This document shows positions 11,067 through 24,980 of a stretch of DNA of 64,000 nt, piece by piece. The notes beneath the pieces are model-generated. The model was given only the letters and a program-made list of their open reading frames with translations, made no database searches and was not told where the DNA came from. This stretch comes from Prochilodus magdalenae. Its lineage: Eukaryota; Chordata; Actinopteri; Characiformes; Prochilodontidae. The stretch covers positions 337,501 to 401,500 of the forward strand of contig JAMWET010001356.1 in NCBI GenBank assembly GCA_024036415.1, in the 5' to 3' direction. Numbering within the stretch: position 1 is the first letter of the stretch; the number at the start of each line of letters is the position of its first letter. Both the position numbers and the translations under genes were made by a program.

Positions 11067-12846
11067 AGGAAAGGAACTGCTTAAAACCTCACTTGCAGCA
11101 AACATATGTAGCTATTCAGGCTATAATTGCAGCTGTCCTTGATGCCTGCTATAGTTGTATGCAACACTAAAGGAGTGCAATAATATCAATTCATGAGAGC
11201 ACAATTCTTGTAAACAAAAAGTAGCAGGCTACATTAAAAGCACTCATACACAGGGGCAAATAAACAGATCTACTTTAATCTTCCCCAAGGCATATTTTAT
11301 TCAGGACTGGGCTTTTGTTGCTACTGAGCTGAATTCTAAGTAAGTTTCAACACATTTTTATTCTGACTTCTAAGAGGCTGCTTAGGTTAGCTTGTCTAGA
11401 TTCTTAGTTACTACAACTGGTGGTGGTGATCATGGAGGTTGGAGTGAGAAGTGGGAAGGGTGAGTAAGTGGTGTGATCTGGCTTTAACATTGAATGCTTA
11501 TAACAGTGAATTTATAAGACTTAAGATTTTTTTACTTAAGAGACTTAAGACTTAAGTTAATTCATTGTGTTTGACATATAGAACAAACAACCTACACCAT
11601 ACGAGAGTACTGCTCACTGTTGACTGCTCACTGATGTTCTGTGCATGAATGCTAGATGTAATATATTCCTAGGGGTTAAGAGTTTTATAGGCTATAATGT
11701 GACTTTGGTGCTATCATTAACTGGGTTTCACCATCCAAGGGTCACCAGCCTGTCTTGCCTAGGGCATCACATTGGTCAAGGCTGGCTGGTTGAGATAGTC
11801 TGTTACATGTTCAGTGACTCCTCAGGTTAACAACTACAGATAAGGATTTGGAATTTCCACATGTAGTTTACAATACGTAGAACATAGCAGTTTATAAATA
11901 AATTTAATTTACACAATTAATGAAAAGTCTACTGAATGTATCTAGATGCTTCACTGCTGCTACAATGTTGAAATCGCATTGACATTTTTAGAGAGTCTGT
12001 TGAATGTTTAGCTTAACCTGTACAGAGATGTCACATATATTTCAGTGGGCAAAAATCATCTGTTTACCACCAAGTAAATCCCATGCTTGTTTTCACATGT
12101 AAAAAACACATGTGTTTGAGATTTTGTAAGGGAAGGGAAAGTCAAGGTTAGAAATCATGAGGCATTTTCTTTCAGTACCATGGCATGTTTCAGAGTGAAA
12201 CACTGAACCCAAAACTAGCTGAGTGTTTTGCTCAATGATAAGTAGGGGAGTATGGAAGTGCAGGCAAGAAAAATTTAGTTTAGCACATTATTAGCATCCT
12301 TTCTTGACAACCTTACATTTTCCTGTTCAAAATGTTAGACTTTCTAAAAGAGCCATTTTGGGAGCTTTATTAGTGGAATTTGAAGGGCAGAGTGATGTGT
12401 GTATCAGTACAGAAGAGGTTGGTGCTGCACCAAATTGGGCACCAAAGTGCAACAAAACTCGTACAATTCAAGTTGACCAAAGGTCTTGTACAATTGCCCT
12501 ATGCTCTATGTAAGGGCAGAAGAGGGGCTAAGTCTTGGGGTCTAACTGTGCACCTATTTAGGTGGGTGACAAGTGAAATCATTCTTCAGTGTTGTTTTGC
12601 ACCCTCCGCTGGTGCATGATGACATCATTAAAACTCAAAAGAATTTTTGGTTGTACAACAGGTCACAGTTAAACATCAAAGATCATATGCCCCTTCTAAG
12701 TTTAAAAGACCTTGAGAAATTGACAGCAAGCACCCCTCACACTACAGCTTGGTGAGTAATTCCCACTCACTGTCACTCCATCTTTACTGGTTGTGGTTTT
12801 CGAAGCACTTTCTAATGTCGCTGATGTTCACATGGGTAGCAACAAT
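11067..12846. other. Intergenic stretch, no gene seen
   Basis: Short frames only. Around 11505-11560 there is a small cluster of 'acttaag' units. No exon, RNA or transposon hallmark is recognised. Confidence 0.4.
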
Positions 12847-13354
12847 GGAACCTGGTGGACAATTTCACCTTCAAAAGGAGGACAATAAGTGCTAGTTTCT
12901 TGATTATATCCATTCAGTGATGTGCAATGTGGTGTTAAAGTTCCTGCTCAAAATACCACCCATAAACATCTGCTCTGCCCCTTGTTCCGTTTGCAAAACC
13001 TGTGGTTCAGTTCTAGCTGTTTTGGGCAAATATTGTACTGTCTAAAAGCCTAACACAAATAAAAGGTTGTTTTTGAATTCCAGTTGACTTTAAGGTTAAA
13101 AGAAGTCTAGTAAATGCTTCACTCATGTAAATAGGGGAGAGATGTTTACCACTCGTCCTCAACACTGAACTCTCGCAAATAAGTTAGCAAACAGCTTTGA
13201 AAGAAATACAACATCTAAAGGTAGTACATAAACTACAGTCACCAAATTCTATATGCACAGAATGAAATGAGATTTAAAAAACAATATGTAATGTATAGTC
13301 CAGAGTTATAACAGTTATAACTGTAAGCCTATGAGAAATTGTCCACCAGGTTCC
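12847..13354. repeat. Perfect 20-bp inverted repeat, ~470-bp spacer
   Basis: Bases 12847-12866 (ggaacctggtgg...) are the exact reverse complement of 13335-13354. A second shared word, 'ttccagttgactttaaggt' (about 13080), recurs as 'ttccagctgactttaaggt' (about 13351), inside and next to the right arm. The spacer has no coding frame. This may be the worn ends of a non-autonomous transposon; the family is not recognised. Confidence 0.5.
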
Positions 13355-15589
13355 AGCTGACTTTAAGGTGGATGGGTTCCCACAGAGGCTGTGGGTGGGT
13401 GTTCAATTTTTCACATGGACCTTGGTAATGCTTCCTAACTTTTGCTCATGAGCGATAATCAGGGACAGAGAAACATAATATGAAACATGTCCATAAATAT
13501 TTTTGCTAGAGCAAAAATATAACATATTATAGAGTGTTTATTTTGTTGTTGTTGTTTAGATGATATGTTAATTAACTTGAATTCCTTTGAAATATGTCTT
13601 TTGATACTTTTCTTTGATTCTGGGGATTTATTGATACTTATAATGATATTTCATGATATGTGTTGGTAGTAGGTTTAGTTTTGCATGACATTATTTGAAA
13701 ATAGCTGTTCGTTTAAAGGTCATTCTCAGATGGAACAATATAATATCAGTGCTAATCCCTTGTGTACACCACAAATCGAATTAGGTGATTTCAAACATTT
13801 GTGTCATAGTATGTCTTCATTTAATGCCAGTATCTATTATCACTGGGTCAAAAGAGAATAAATAAAGTTTATAAGTTTATAAAGTGAATAATATGTTTGT
13901 ACATATAATACAAAAAGTACAAAAGTGTGAAACCAATGAGCCTTTTTCCTATTTAAACTGTGACACCATGGAACAGGCAGTATAAGGTCTACTGTGCCTG
14001 CTTCTTTTCCCTGTGCTAAAACATAAGAAATCCATAAAAAGTCAAACCGAATTACAGCATGTTTCTGAGCTACATATTTGCCACAAGCATTCCCTTTTCA
14101 TGAAGCTTTATGATTCTCCTCCCTGCTTCTGGACAGCATGCAGAAAGCACATATAACTTTCAAGTCTAAGTGCTGTTTGTCTGCAATTGGTTGGGAGTGT
14201 GGAGATATAAACTAGCTTTCCTGTGCTCTGCTCATCTAATGAATTATCTTTTCATCGCTGCACCTACAAGGACAGAGCCAAGGCCACACATTCAGAGGCT
14301 GCCCGTGAGTCATAGCAGAGATGGAGAGAGTCTTAACAGACTGGTCGTTCAAAGAACTACACAAAAGGCGGAGAAGGGGCAAGGCCTTCTGAGCACAACC
14401 AAGCTTCAAAATTGTTCCATGAAAAATGAAGAGGTCCATTTGTTCAACTTCAGCTGCCTCATGGCATAATGCACACGCGAGTCTCTCTCGCTTACACGCG
14501 CTCGTACACACATGCACTTACATGCATAAAAAAACAAGTAACCAACAGGTAGTGCAGTTTATACAGCATGGGTGCATATGCAGTCTCTTAAATAACCCTG
14601 ATTAACCCATCCCCAAGGTCATAACATCTAAGCTATAGCAAAGATGGGTGCCATAGGTTAAACATTTTTCAGACAGACATCTAGAATGTAGTAATATTAT
14701 TTGAAATCTTTTTATGGTGAATAAATAGTTTATGTACAAATTCTGGCCATTTTGCACAAGACATCACTGCATCATTTGCACCAAGCATAACTGATAACAG
14801 GCTCAGGTGCAGGCTATAGCTAGCTAGCATTTGCATTATTTTACATAGATAAGAGAATTTGTGTCTATGGTTGAATATTAGACAAAAAGGAATGCACATA
14901 CAGATTATAATAAACCTGAGGCTGGCTTACATGGTGAAACATTAATGCAACTTTAGTTGCTTGAAATCTATGTAGCTAAAGTACATGTTAAGCATCTAGC
15001 AACTTATCTGAAACTCAGCCAAAACAGTTGAAGTGTCTCAATGCTGTAGAACAAACTTCATGACACCATGAGCCAATTAAATAAACCCTAGAAAACATGT
15101 GATCAAGTCAAAATACATACTTTTAAATTATTACCATCATTGGTTCAGTTGGACAAGACAATAAAACAGAGGATTGTTTTTGGATGGTAGAAAAGGAGAC
15201 CCATTTCCCCCTGATAGATGTGCCAGCTTCCTGATATATGACAGCATAAGCTTTTTGAGGCTGAATATTCTAACAAGCCAGCTTCTACTGACAACTATTT
15301 AAACAGCTGACAGCAGTTCAGCAGCTGGTTGTAATTATATGGTCTGCCACTAACTTGAATTGCTTCTAGGACAGGATGAGCAAAATATCAGTTAGGCTAT
15401 TACAAAAATGGCAGCTTCTTTTTACAAAGGCAGCTGAACGAATGATAAAATGCAACTACTTGCTTGCAAGTTTCAATTGTAATGCTAGAGAGAGTGGGAC
15501 AGTGAATGAGCATATGTTTAGTGTATTGCACAAATATCTATATCCTCCTTAAGTCATGAGGATTACAAGTGACACAATTCTTCCACCCA
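13355..15589. other. Intergenic stretch, no gene seen
   Basis: AT-rich. The open frames (up to 99 codons at 14170-14469) show no domain and no splice-supported structure. Confidence 0.4.
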
Positions 15590-16710
15590 GTATTTACAGT
15601 ATGTTGCAAGCCAAATTGCTGTTGTAGTATGGACCTTTTCAATGTAGTCTTTTTGCTGCTACAACAGCTTTAAGTCTATTGGGTTAAGGTTCTACTAGCT
15701 GTGCAAACTGTTTGGGGGTGATTTTTCTCTATTCTTATGTGCAGATTTGCTTCAGGTTTTTGTAGTTGGCTGGATGACCTGTGTGGGCAGCAGTTTTCAT
15801 ATAGTGCTACAGGCCCTTGATGGGAATGAGATCTGGACTTCTAACTTGCCCACTGTAAAACATTCACCATGTTGTTCAACCACTCTGATGTTGCGTGGTC
15901 CTTGTTTTTGGGATGCCTTTCTGAAAGGTTAGGTTATGTCTAAGTGTTTTTTTTGTTTTTGTTTTTTTTTAGCAGCCTGAAGCAGGTTAGCTTCTCCCAG
16001 TATTTTGCACCATCTAATTTAAACAAGATGCTGCTACTATACTTCACTGTTTGTTGAGGAATCTGCACTTCCTAAAGGCTGAAGAGCTCATTTTTATTTA
16101 GCAATGACTTCTTACATGTGGTGATACAGGCCAGTTGCAGGCAGAGCTCTGGATATCATTAACAGGTGCACCTTTACTTCACTTAGCCACTGAACTTTGT
16201 AGCTCCTTCAAAGTGACTGTTAACCTTTTAACCTAGTGACCTCCCCTACCCAATTCAGGTCTGACCCAGTTCTAAGTTTTAAGAGACTGCCTTGTCTGGG
16301 CATTGGCTGTGTGTTATGATGCAGCATTTTTTACTCACAATTAATCTGACAGTCCTCACTGGAATATGCAAATGCATGGATATTATGTATGGCCTTTCCA
16401 ATCTTGTGCAGGCCTATAACTTTATCTGTAACGTCTTTACAATGCCCCTTCGGTGTTAATTTTCACAGCTGTCCTTCAGATCTGCATTCTTACCAGGGGT
16501 ACTTTTATTAAGGGTGTCTTTTATCCAGAAAACCTTCTAATAATTCACAGGTAGGAGCTCATTTTAAGCTAATTGTGCCCTCATTAGGGCACTATCTTTC
16601 ATCTTTTGAGGGTCAAACTTGCAAAATCAAATATGATGCACAATATTCATTTGTAATCCTGACAAATCAGAATTGAATATTTAAATGCTTTTGCAAGGCA
16701 GTGAATTTCT
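15590..16710. mobile_element. Decayed DNA-transposon-like repeat
   Basis: A run of landmarks matches one widespread teleost repeat: 'agcaggttagcttctcccagtattttgcacc' (about 15980), 'gaactttgtagctccttcaa' (about 16192), 'ctgccttgtctgggcattgg' (about 16288), 'tgtgttatgatgca' (about 16310) and a terminus 'tgcttttgcaaggcagtgaa' (about 16686), typical of a DNA-transposon end. It is heavily mutated, has no open frame, and directly abuts the Tc1 copy at 16.74 kb. I recognise it as a dispersed repeat but cannot assign its superfamily. Confidence 0.5.
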
Positions 16711-16744
16711 TTTCACTTCTTCAGTTTTTTTCTAAAAGTGTATT

Positions 16745-17195
16745 ATATCAATGACAGGAATGACATTTTGAAACTTGCACATAAAAAGTTTCACGCTTGG
16801 CCACACATGTGACATAAGCAGGAAAAGAACTTATTGCGGTACATGAATGACCCAACAGTTAGACGACTGGCCTTAACACCACTTCAATCTCTCCAAACTG
16901 CAATAGTGTCAAGCCAGACTGTCATGGAGTGATTTAGAACGGCAGCGGGTCATCTTCAGTGAGGAGTCCTGCCTTTGTGTTGGTGGAGTGGACCATCAGA
17001 TCTCTGTGTTACTCCGACTCCACCCCTACCACAAAATCTGCAGGAACTGTGTGAGAATATTGAAGTTGTATGGAATGGATTATCGCAGGACACCATACTG
17101 AGAGAAATCCTTCTGTATGTGTAGCTGAATAAATATCGCCCATATCAGTCTAAATGTATCATTATTTATTGTTCCTGGTAATCTTTATCTTTCTT
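16745..17195 (+). mobile_element. Tc1-family transposon relic, copy 3 (internally deleted)
   Basis: The 5' part ('gccacacatgtgacataagcag') is followed by transposase-derived sequence ('ccagactgtcatggagtgat', '...gcgggtcatcttcagtgaggagtcc', encoding a degenerate VIFSDES). It then jumps to the 3' noncoding 'ccacccctaccacaaaatctgcagg' and ends with 'taaatatcgcccatatcagtctaaat...tattgttcctggtaatctttatctt'. The catalytic core is missing and the frame is broken. Confidence 0.75.
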
Positions 17196-20100
17196 AATTT
17201 ACACTTTTATATATTGTATAAATGCATTATATTATTTTAACTGTATTTTATATGTATACTTTTAAAACAACAGATATGTTTTCAACCCAAGCTTTCTTGT
17301 TTGGACCCATACAATAACAAGATAAGCTCTGCCCCAATCCTAAAGCTTACTGTATAGCAATTGCATGGAGTGAATCAGTTATGTTATGGTGCGTAAAGGC
17401 TCTAAACTGAGGGCAGATTTGTAGAGAAGATTCTTTCTACTGGAATGAGCCACAAACAGTACTGCAGGAGGTAATGATTTTTTAATATCCAGACATTTGC
17501 ATTTAGAACTACACAAACCCATCAAAAACTCTTATTTGTACTTAAGCAGAAGCAGACTTACCGTGTGTGCGTGGGGGTGGGGTGGGGGTGCTGTGTATTT
17601 GGCATCTGCTCCTTTATGTGCTGTGAACAGGCTGACCTTGTGTTTGTGTGCCTGTGTGCTGGCCTTGAGCTGGGCTGAAGCGGCAGACAACCACTGCTGC
17701 TGCACGGCCATGAAAAGTGTGTATGTGTGCATGCATGGTGTGTATGTGTGAAGAGAGAGTGTGTCCAGGAAAAACAACCACTCAAAGAAAGTACAGAGCA
17801 GTTTTCAAAAGCATAGCCTACTTTATGGCCTCCAAAGGGATATGAAAGTGAAATGGTGAAGATGTAATCAACCATCAAGGAAATAATTAGCTCTTCATCC
17901 TCATGCTAATACTGTTATTGATAGGGTTACCAACCCGTAATTTATTATTATACACAAGTAGATTACCTTGCCAGTGGTTTCAGTTACTTGAAAACATTCT
18001 GATGAGCCTTTTGCCCAAGTAATCGCGAGACAGCAGTGCCCTTGTGCTCATGGCCACGCTTGCAAACTTTTGCTAATCATAAACTCATCTCCAAAACATT
18101 ATCTGGCTGCCAGGGGTGTTGCCTTCACTTGCCTAACCACTAATGTCATTGCTCACTTCGCATTTGGTAGCAGTGCTCTTATCAGCAAGGGGCAGGGACA
18201 GGAGCAGTGCTACTGGTTTTCACCATCATGACCACTACATCAGGGCTGACAGTGCTGGGTTTTATGAGCTCACTCACCAGTGCTCTTGCTCTGAATTATG
18301 CAGGGAGAGGCTCTTGTAGGGCTTACCATAAAGGAAATTAGATGTAGACTACGACTTGATAACACAGAAACACCAAACTGAATGCTGTGCTTTGGCCTGA
18401 AGTGGCTGTATTAGGATAGCAGACATGAAAACAGTAATTGATGCTCCATCATTAACAAAAGGGGCCAAAACTCAACTCTGGCTGATCAGGCATGAGTGGG
18501 CATCTGCACAGTTGACATTGATAGTGGTCTACATAAGGCAATGTAAACAACCTTATCTGCTGCAGGTGTTTTTAGGGGGACCTCTTATGCTTATTTTCTA
18601 TATTCAAAGTTCACTTTTGGGGTCTATTCCAATAAACTTCGAACATGCTTCGATTCTGCCAGAACACAATGTCTTTCTCATGTTGTACATCTCTGCTTGA
18701 GCTTTCATGAGTCATAGTCAGCCCAGTGTGCTCTGGTTGCTCATCACACCCACTCTGTTATGATTGGTCCAGAGCAACATCCTGCTACAAGCATCCCCCA
18801 CTACTGTGGCTTTTCTTACAATGAAGGTTCTACTGTAACGTTCCGGTAGACCCCGATTCATCTTGCAAGCTAAACTGTTGGAGGGTGTTCCAAAGTTGTT
18901 TATATAAATGTTTTTAGCTTTATGTGTACTGTGGTGTGAGGCCTGGCCAAGCTTGTCTGTAGGTGGGCAATAACACAGGACTTAACCTGCAATGATGATC
19001 AAAAGTGTTTTTTAACTGAAAGATGATTAAATAAATCAGTGTTGCTGTTGACCATATTTGACATTTTGCAAAGGGAATTATATTGCATCAACATCATCAG
19101 CTATGAAGAACGCAAAGCTACATGATCTGCCATTAGCTCACATGGGTTGCAGGTGGCAACTATCCGACTTGAGTGTTTTTTTTCTAACTTTCACCCCCAA
19201 CTACAACTAATTACTCTTACTGAACATCAAGGCGCAACTTATCTCAATCAAGCCTTACAAGACAGTGGTTACACAACAACAAACCACAAACAAGTGGTTA
19301 CAAACCTCAGCTATGTTTCTGCAGCAGCCAATATAAGCACCTAGCCAGCTACATAATGACCATGAAGTGCCATTATGAGACAAAACATTGTGACAAATAT
19401 AGTTGGACAGACAGGAGTGACAACAAAAAGCTCTACTCAACCTTTAACCACAGCAGGGAGTCTATTGTTATAGTCATTTGAATATTTCATGTAATACTTA
19501 TTGTTGAGGGTCTACTTTAACTGCCTATGTTTCACTGTTGTATTTTGAAATATTGTGAATAAACAATGCTGTAAAGACGTCACTATGTTAATTGTGGTTA
19601 TAAGCATGGTTAGTGCCCAAACATCCAAAGAGCATTAGCATTCGCTAATGTATATCATATTGCAGCTAGGTGGTAAGCAGCATGAGCATTTATCTACCAA
19701 ATAAACTAACAAAGAAAGTTAGTTACTTTACCTACACCAACATCAGACAGCCAGCGGCAGCCGAGGGAGAAAAGATCAGCTCTGTCATCAATTTGGGTGA
19801 AGCAGTGGAGCGATGATGTGAATTGAACACAGTTAAGGGGTAATTTAAAATGCTAGCAAATAGGAATTTGGCTGCTGATTTAAAACTTATTTCTGCGTGG
19901 ATCAGGGAATGATGCCGGCATCATCCTCTTCCAAAATAGTCCTACCCAACTCAAATCCAAGCAAGAAAATAGGGAAGGATTATATAGCTAAAGCAAATGC
20001 AGACTACAAGTTGACAAGGCCATTTAAGTTTCTTGTTTCCAAATTCCTGGAAGATGAGGCATTTCCAAGCAGCCAGTCACTATAAACTTATGGGTATGCT

Positions 20101-20693
20101 AATATACATGTGGGAAGTGGGCAGTTGACTTTGTCAAATATCACTGCTGGTCCAAATATTTCATGCTACATGAAAGTTTAATGAAGTGCCCTTGGCCAAC
20201 AACACCTTTAAAAGCTTTGTCCTTGGTAGGACCCAGGAAAGCCTTTGTTACATGGTAAACAGACCAAGCCTTGATTATTATAACATATTTCATTGCATTA
20301 TTTGATAATAATAACATCAAAAAAATGCTACATGCGAGTCTCAATTTCCTCTTCATGAGTAATTTGTCAGGGCATCTGGATTTGCTAGTTTCACTGTGTG
20401 GTTCAGTGGAGTAGCTTTCACCGATTGTGCACACCATTCTTCACAGAAGAAGGTTTAAATCAGCAATTAGGCCATCTGAGAATGAATTATTTTTATATTT
20501 GCCCACTATTCCTCAAAACTGCGACACACATTCCCCGCCCTGTCTGTGTCCTGGTCGTGCATCCTAAAGACAGACAAGACCTTAAGATGCCCACAGATCA
20601 ATAACTGACACAACGAGAGTACCTCACTTCACTCTGCACAATGGCTTGTCTTAACTGTTGTTCTTGTCTATTTTTTTGAAATGCAGACGAGAA
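17196..20693. other. Intergenic stretch, no gene seen
   Basis: There is a G-rich patch at about 17570-17592 and TG-rich sequence to 17755. The stretch 18030-18330 has balanced composition and no repeat hallmark, so it is a weak candidate for conserved noncoding sequence. No recognisable exon. Confidence 0.4.
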
Positions 20694-20710
20694 CCCACAC
20701 ACACATACAT

Positions 20711-20743
<33 letters not shown>
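20694..20743. repeat. (CA)n microsatellite
   Basis: CA dinucleotide run with two early interruptions. Confidence 0.95.
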
Positions 20744-20744
<1 letters not shown>

Positions 20745-21411
20745 CAGAGTGTCAAATGAATTTCCTCTGCCATAGCTCTTTAAGCTACAGACAGAATGAC
20801 AGAAGCCCTTGAAAAGAGGAGTATTCAATTTGTAAGTCTCTTAGCCGCAAGGCCACCTCACTTTATGGGTAAAGTCATAGAAGCAGGCAGGAAGAAAATC
20901 GAGCTAGTTACTATAGTAACAGTCTGAACTTCTTATAGCACAACAGGGCGAAAAGGGTCTTTTGCACAGGAAACTTTTGGGGGCAAATTCTTTGTTTTAA
21001 CGTTCAGGGTGGTTCTTTTTGAGTATACGAGAACCAAAAGCGAGGCTACAATTTTAAATGCTCTTCAAGGTTGCTGTTGTGCATTCGTGCCAGTTTCTTA
21101 TTCTCATGGGGTCATGACAACCTGGCTGGGTGTTTCTGCTTTATTTGAGGCCAGCAAGGAAAAAGGACATTACTCAAGAATGTAGCTCCACAGCAGGCAG
21201 CAAATAATATCCATATATCCAGGCCTGTTTCAGGTGTGTATTTTTTTAAATAATTCTGTTGAAGCATGGTTAAAAAGCAATGTCTGACTTTCATTTGTTC
21301 ATTTTCATAGAATTTTATTCATTATTACTTTTGTCAGATTAAAGTTATTTCTGTTACCATTGTGGGTTTTTCTTTCATTAACCGAGGGGTATCCTATCGT
21401 AATATCCTAAT
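20744..21411. other. Intergenic stretch, no gene seen
   Basis: No exon, RNA gene or transposon hallmark is recognised. Confidence 0.35.
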
Positions 21412-21492
21412 ATGTATATATATATATATATATTTATATAAACAGTATACATATAAACAGTATACATATAAACAGTATATATATAAACAGTG
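21412..21492. repeat. (AT)n plus 16-bp minisatellite
   Basis: A short (TA)n is followed by about four copies of a 16-base unit of the form 'atataaacagtatac', the last copies slightly diverged. Confidence 0.8.
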
Positions 21493-23415
21493 CTAGTGTT
21501 ATAAAATTATATAAACAAGGATGCGTTTTTGGTCTGTATATAAACAAATCTACTAACATTTCCAGATTAATAAAATATCAATACAATTATTGCTGAAAGT
21601 GAACTAAACTAAGATTTTGGTAGTGGAGGAGGATAGTGTTCTTCAGCCCCCTTACTCTCTTTATTTGCAACCCTCCTCTGTTGCACTCCTCCTCTGCATC
21701 ATCATTGAAGGAAATGTGGCGATGAATGGCCTCTATGACCTTCCAGAAGCAATGCACATTCTCTTTGGACTAATTTATGCATTGCATCTGAACTACCTGA
21801 AATCACTCAAGTACACATGTGGGTACATACAACCCATACTGTTGTCTTTAGGGCAGAATATCCTCAAACCTAAGATACAGTCACTGCTTAGCAAACTTGT
21901 TTAGGTGTACAGGAATTGGATTGTGTGAGGAAGTATTATGACCCTCTTGCTTCCTAGGCCACAATGTTTACAAAATTGCCTGTTTGCACTTTAAGATGAT
22001 CACAATTATTTTAGCTGATTGCAGTAATGTTTATATTGTACATATGTTTATATTGTATATATGTTTATATTGGATATCCATGAGACATTTATTTATCCTT
22101 ACATATTGTCACTTCCAGCAGGATGTTACTTTGGGGTGTTTTTTTGTTCAGTTGAGGCCGGTAACTGAATAGAAAATAAAGTGCATTCAGTGAGGCAAGT
22201 CTTTAAACTTCACGTTCAGGGATCAGCATTAAGTAATGGTTGCTTGATAGCACACACTTAAGAGAAATGTAAGCTTTGCTTGTTTACAAGTGCAAGAAAG
22301 GCAAGAAAGCCAATGAGTTTATTCGGCCTTTAGACTTATACTGTAAAAGTTGCACAAAATAAAAATTCAACTGTTAAATTCAATTATTTTTATTTGAAAA
22401 ATAATTTAGCAAAAATTAGAATCGTGACAGTTTTTCTTTTTTTATACATTCCTCCACCTTTTTTTATGTTTCTCCATCACAATCATATGCAGCTTGTTTG
22501 TAATGTATACTTATATTTGGTGATATAAGCATTGTTTCATTCATTTGTTCAAAAATGCTGACTCCAAAAGACTTTCCTTTTTGTCCATTTTACTTCATTG
22601 TTGTTAGTTTATGTCACTTAAAGAAATTAAATTACTGTTAACCAGCGCTCTTGATGTAGAGGACAAGACTTTTGTTATATATGTACTTATGGCCAGAAAT
22701 GCATGCTTGCTTTGTCTCATATTTTGAGACATAAGCACTGTTTTTTTTGTTTTGTTGTTGTTGTTGTTGTTTTTTAAACCAAAACACTGATTTGAAGAGA
22801 CTGAATCTTTTAGTTCATCATTGTTTCAGATGTTATGAGATGTCATTGGGAATAATGTTTGACATTAAGTCCGAAAAGTTCCCTGAAGCCAAAGCATTAT
22901 CGGCATATTGATAATAAACTTTTAAGTTTATATAACTGAAATGTTGTCAATGATGTTCATTTACAATAATATACAATAAAATACTGAATATTAAAACTTT
23001 TACAAACCCATTAGTAAAGTATTAAAAACTTGAAATATTAATTATCAGTAGTCGATTGTACTTCATTGTACATTATTGTACTTAAAAGTTCATTATAATT
23101 CTTATGTGTAGAGTCAACTTAACTTGTTAAGTAAAAGCAACTGTGAATTTGAGTAATATTGTGTTTGAGTAAAACAGTGTAGCTTCTGCAGTAAAAAAGC
23201 TCTGTAAAACAGATGATATTGTGTTCAGATTTACAGAATCGAGCTGAATTCTGTAATCTAGCCTGAATTCACCTTAAAAAATTAACCTTAAAAATGAATA
23301 CGGTTACACAGTGCGGATTCACTTGTCTAAACATGACTGCTACATTATGTAATGTGGAATGGGAATAAAAGCTACATTAATATTCACTGAATCCACTTTA
23401 CAAGTCTCGGTTACT
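21493..23415. other. Intergenic stretch, no gene seen
   Basis: AT-rich, with a small 'gtttatattgta' repeat cluster (22020-22075) and a GTT run near 22755-22772. No exon is recognised. Confidence 0.4.
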
Positions 23416-23539
23416 GTTAGCACACCAGGGCCATATCAGTAGAAACGGGGGTCCCTGGTTTAACCCCATACATTACAGTTAACACACTGGGGCTGTAGCC
23501 GTAGAGACAAGGGACATTGATTTAACCCCTACATCACAG
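23416..23539. repeat. Diverged 62-bp tandem duplication
   Basis: Two adjacent units each begin 'gttagcacac' or 'gttaacacac', pass through 'gtag.(a)ac..gggtcc/gacatt' and end 'tttaacccc...acat.acag'. Identity looks like roughly 70-75 percent by eye. Function unknown. Confidence 0.7.
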
Positions 23540-24980
23540 ACAGTAGGTAACATTTGTAGAGGGTTCTGGTGTTTGTGTGTGTAAGTTTACTCATTAGCTC
23601 ACAGTAAGCAATGTAAAATCCCACCGACTCACCAGGAATTCTCACCCTGCTCTCCAGATCACCCGTTTCGGCAATGAGTATGGTCACTGACACATCGCCG
23701 TATAAACTTCTAAGCTCCATGGCTGTATCCCACATGTGCACTGCTGGAGGCCTGAAAGTCGCAAAAGTATGTCATCACAGGTTCACCCCGGTCAATACAG
23801 TAAATAATATCACAATATTTTGCATGGCAATATTGTACTGATACATGGATATATGCAAAAATCCATATTTCATTACATAATACATGTTTTGCTTTTAAAA
23901 AGCAAAGGCCAGGTAAAAAGAGCATTACAGTAATCAGCTCTGCTTGTAACAAATGTGTAAACAGGTTTCTCGGCCCAGTCTGAAGTTTCTGAATTGCTCT
24001 GTAATGTCTTTTGTGAGGTGTGTATTCCAGTCTCTCTACTGTATGAATGTATGTTTACTGATCTAACCATTCTGCAGAAATTACAAAGTATGTAAGGGTG
24101 TATCTATTGCATGTCAAAAAACAGCATAGACTTGCCGGATGATGCCTGGAAACTGAACGGTTAAGACAGCATGGCAGTGCAGCTACATCCGCACCATAAT
24201 GTGGAATTGGTAGAGAATATTATTTATCACTGAAAATGCCCTGAAGGAATCCTTCACATAACCAGGCTACAATGAAAGCTGGAAGAAAGCTATGCTCTTG
24301 CTTTGAAGGTTATCAACAGCAGAGAAAAAGTTATACATATGAGTTATACAAGACCAGACTTATTTACTGTGGAGCTAGAGGGAAAAAGGAGGACACTGAA
24401 AAGAATAAAGGTCCGCATCTTCTCCCAAAAAAGGTTTTAAAGGTAAAAGCATTTGGGACCTGCTGTTCAAGGTGAAATTCACACATAGCAACCGATGCTG
24501 ACTACCCCCTTTGACCCAAAGCTATTATTTGGTTATTAATCTTTATAATGCTAAACATGTACTTTATGGGCAGTTTGCATGGCACTATCCTATGCCTTAT
24601 AAGTCATAAAATGTTTAACTTATGAAAACATCTGTGAGTTAACCCCTTCTGCCTATAAGGTTCAGGGCTAGAATTCTAGGGGTTAATCCTAAGTTTAATA
24701 TCAGGTTAGTATAAAAATAATAAGAAAGATCCTGTAGAACTAGGAGTGAGGAATTTAAGTGGGGGCTCACATGCAGACATTAGTCTAGGAATTGTCATTG
24801 GTCTATATCACTGATCCTGTATCAAACACAAAGATGAGAGTCACCTTTGAATGGCCTGACTGCCATCCACTCAAACGTCCATACATAGCTCACACAAAAC
24901 AAAAACAGCAGACTTACTAACCAGAAATACAAAACTACACTCCAAACAAAATATATTTTATCATCTTAAAGCTAGTCAAT
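23540..24980. other. Intergenic stretch, no gene seen
   Basis: Short frames only; none resembles a known protein. Confidence 0.4.
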
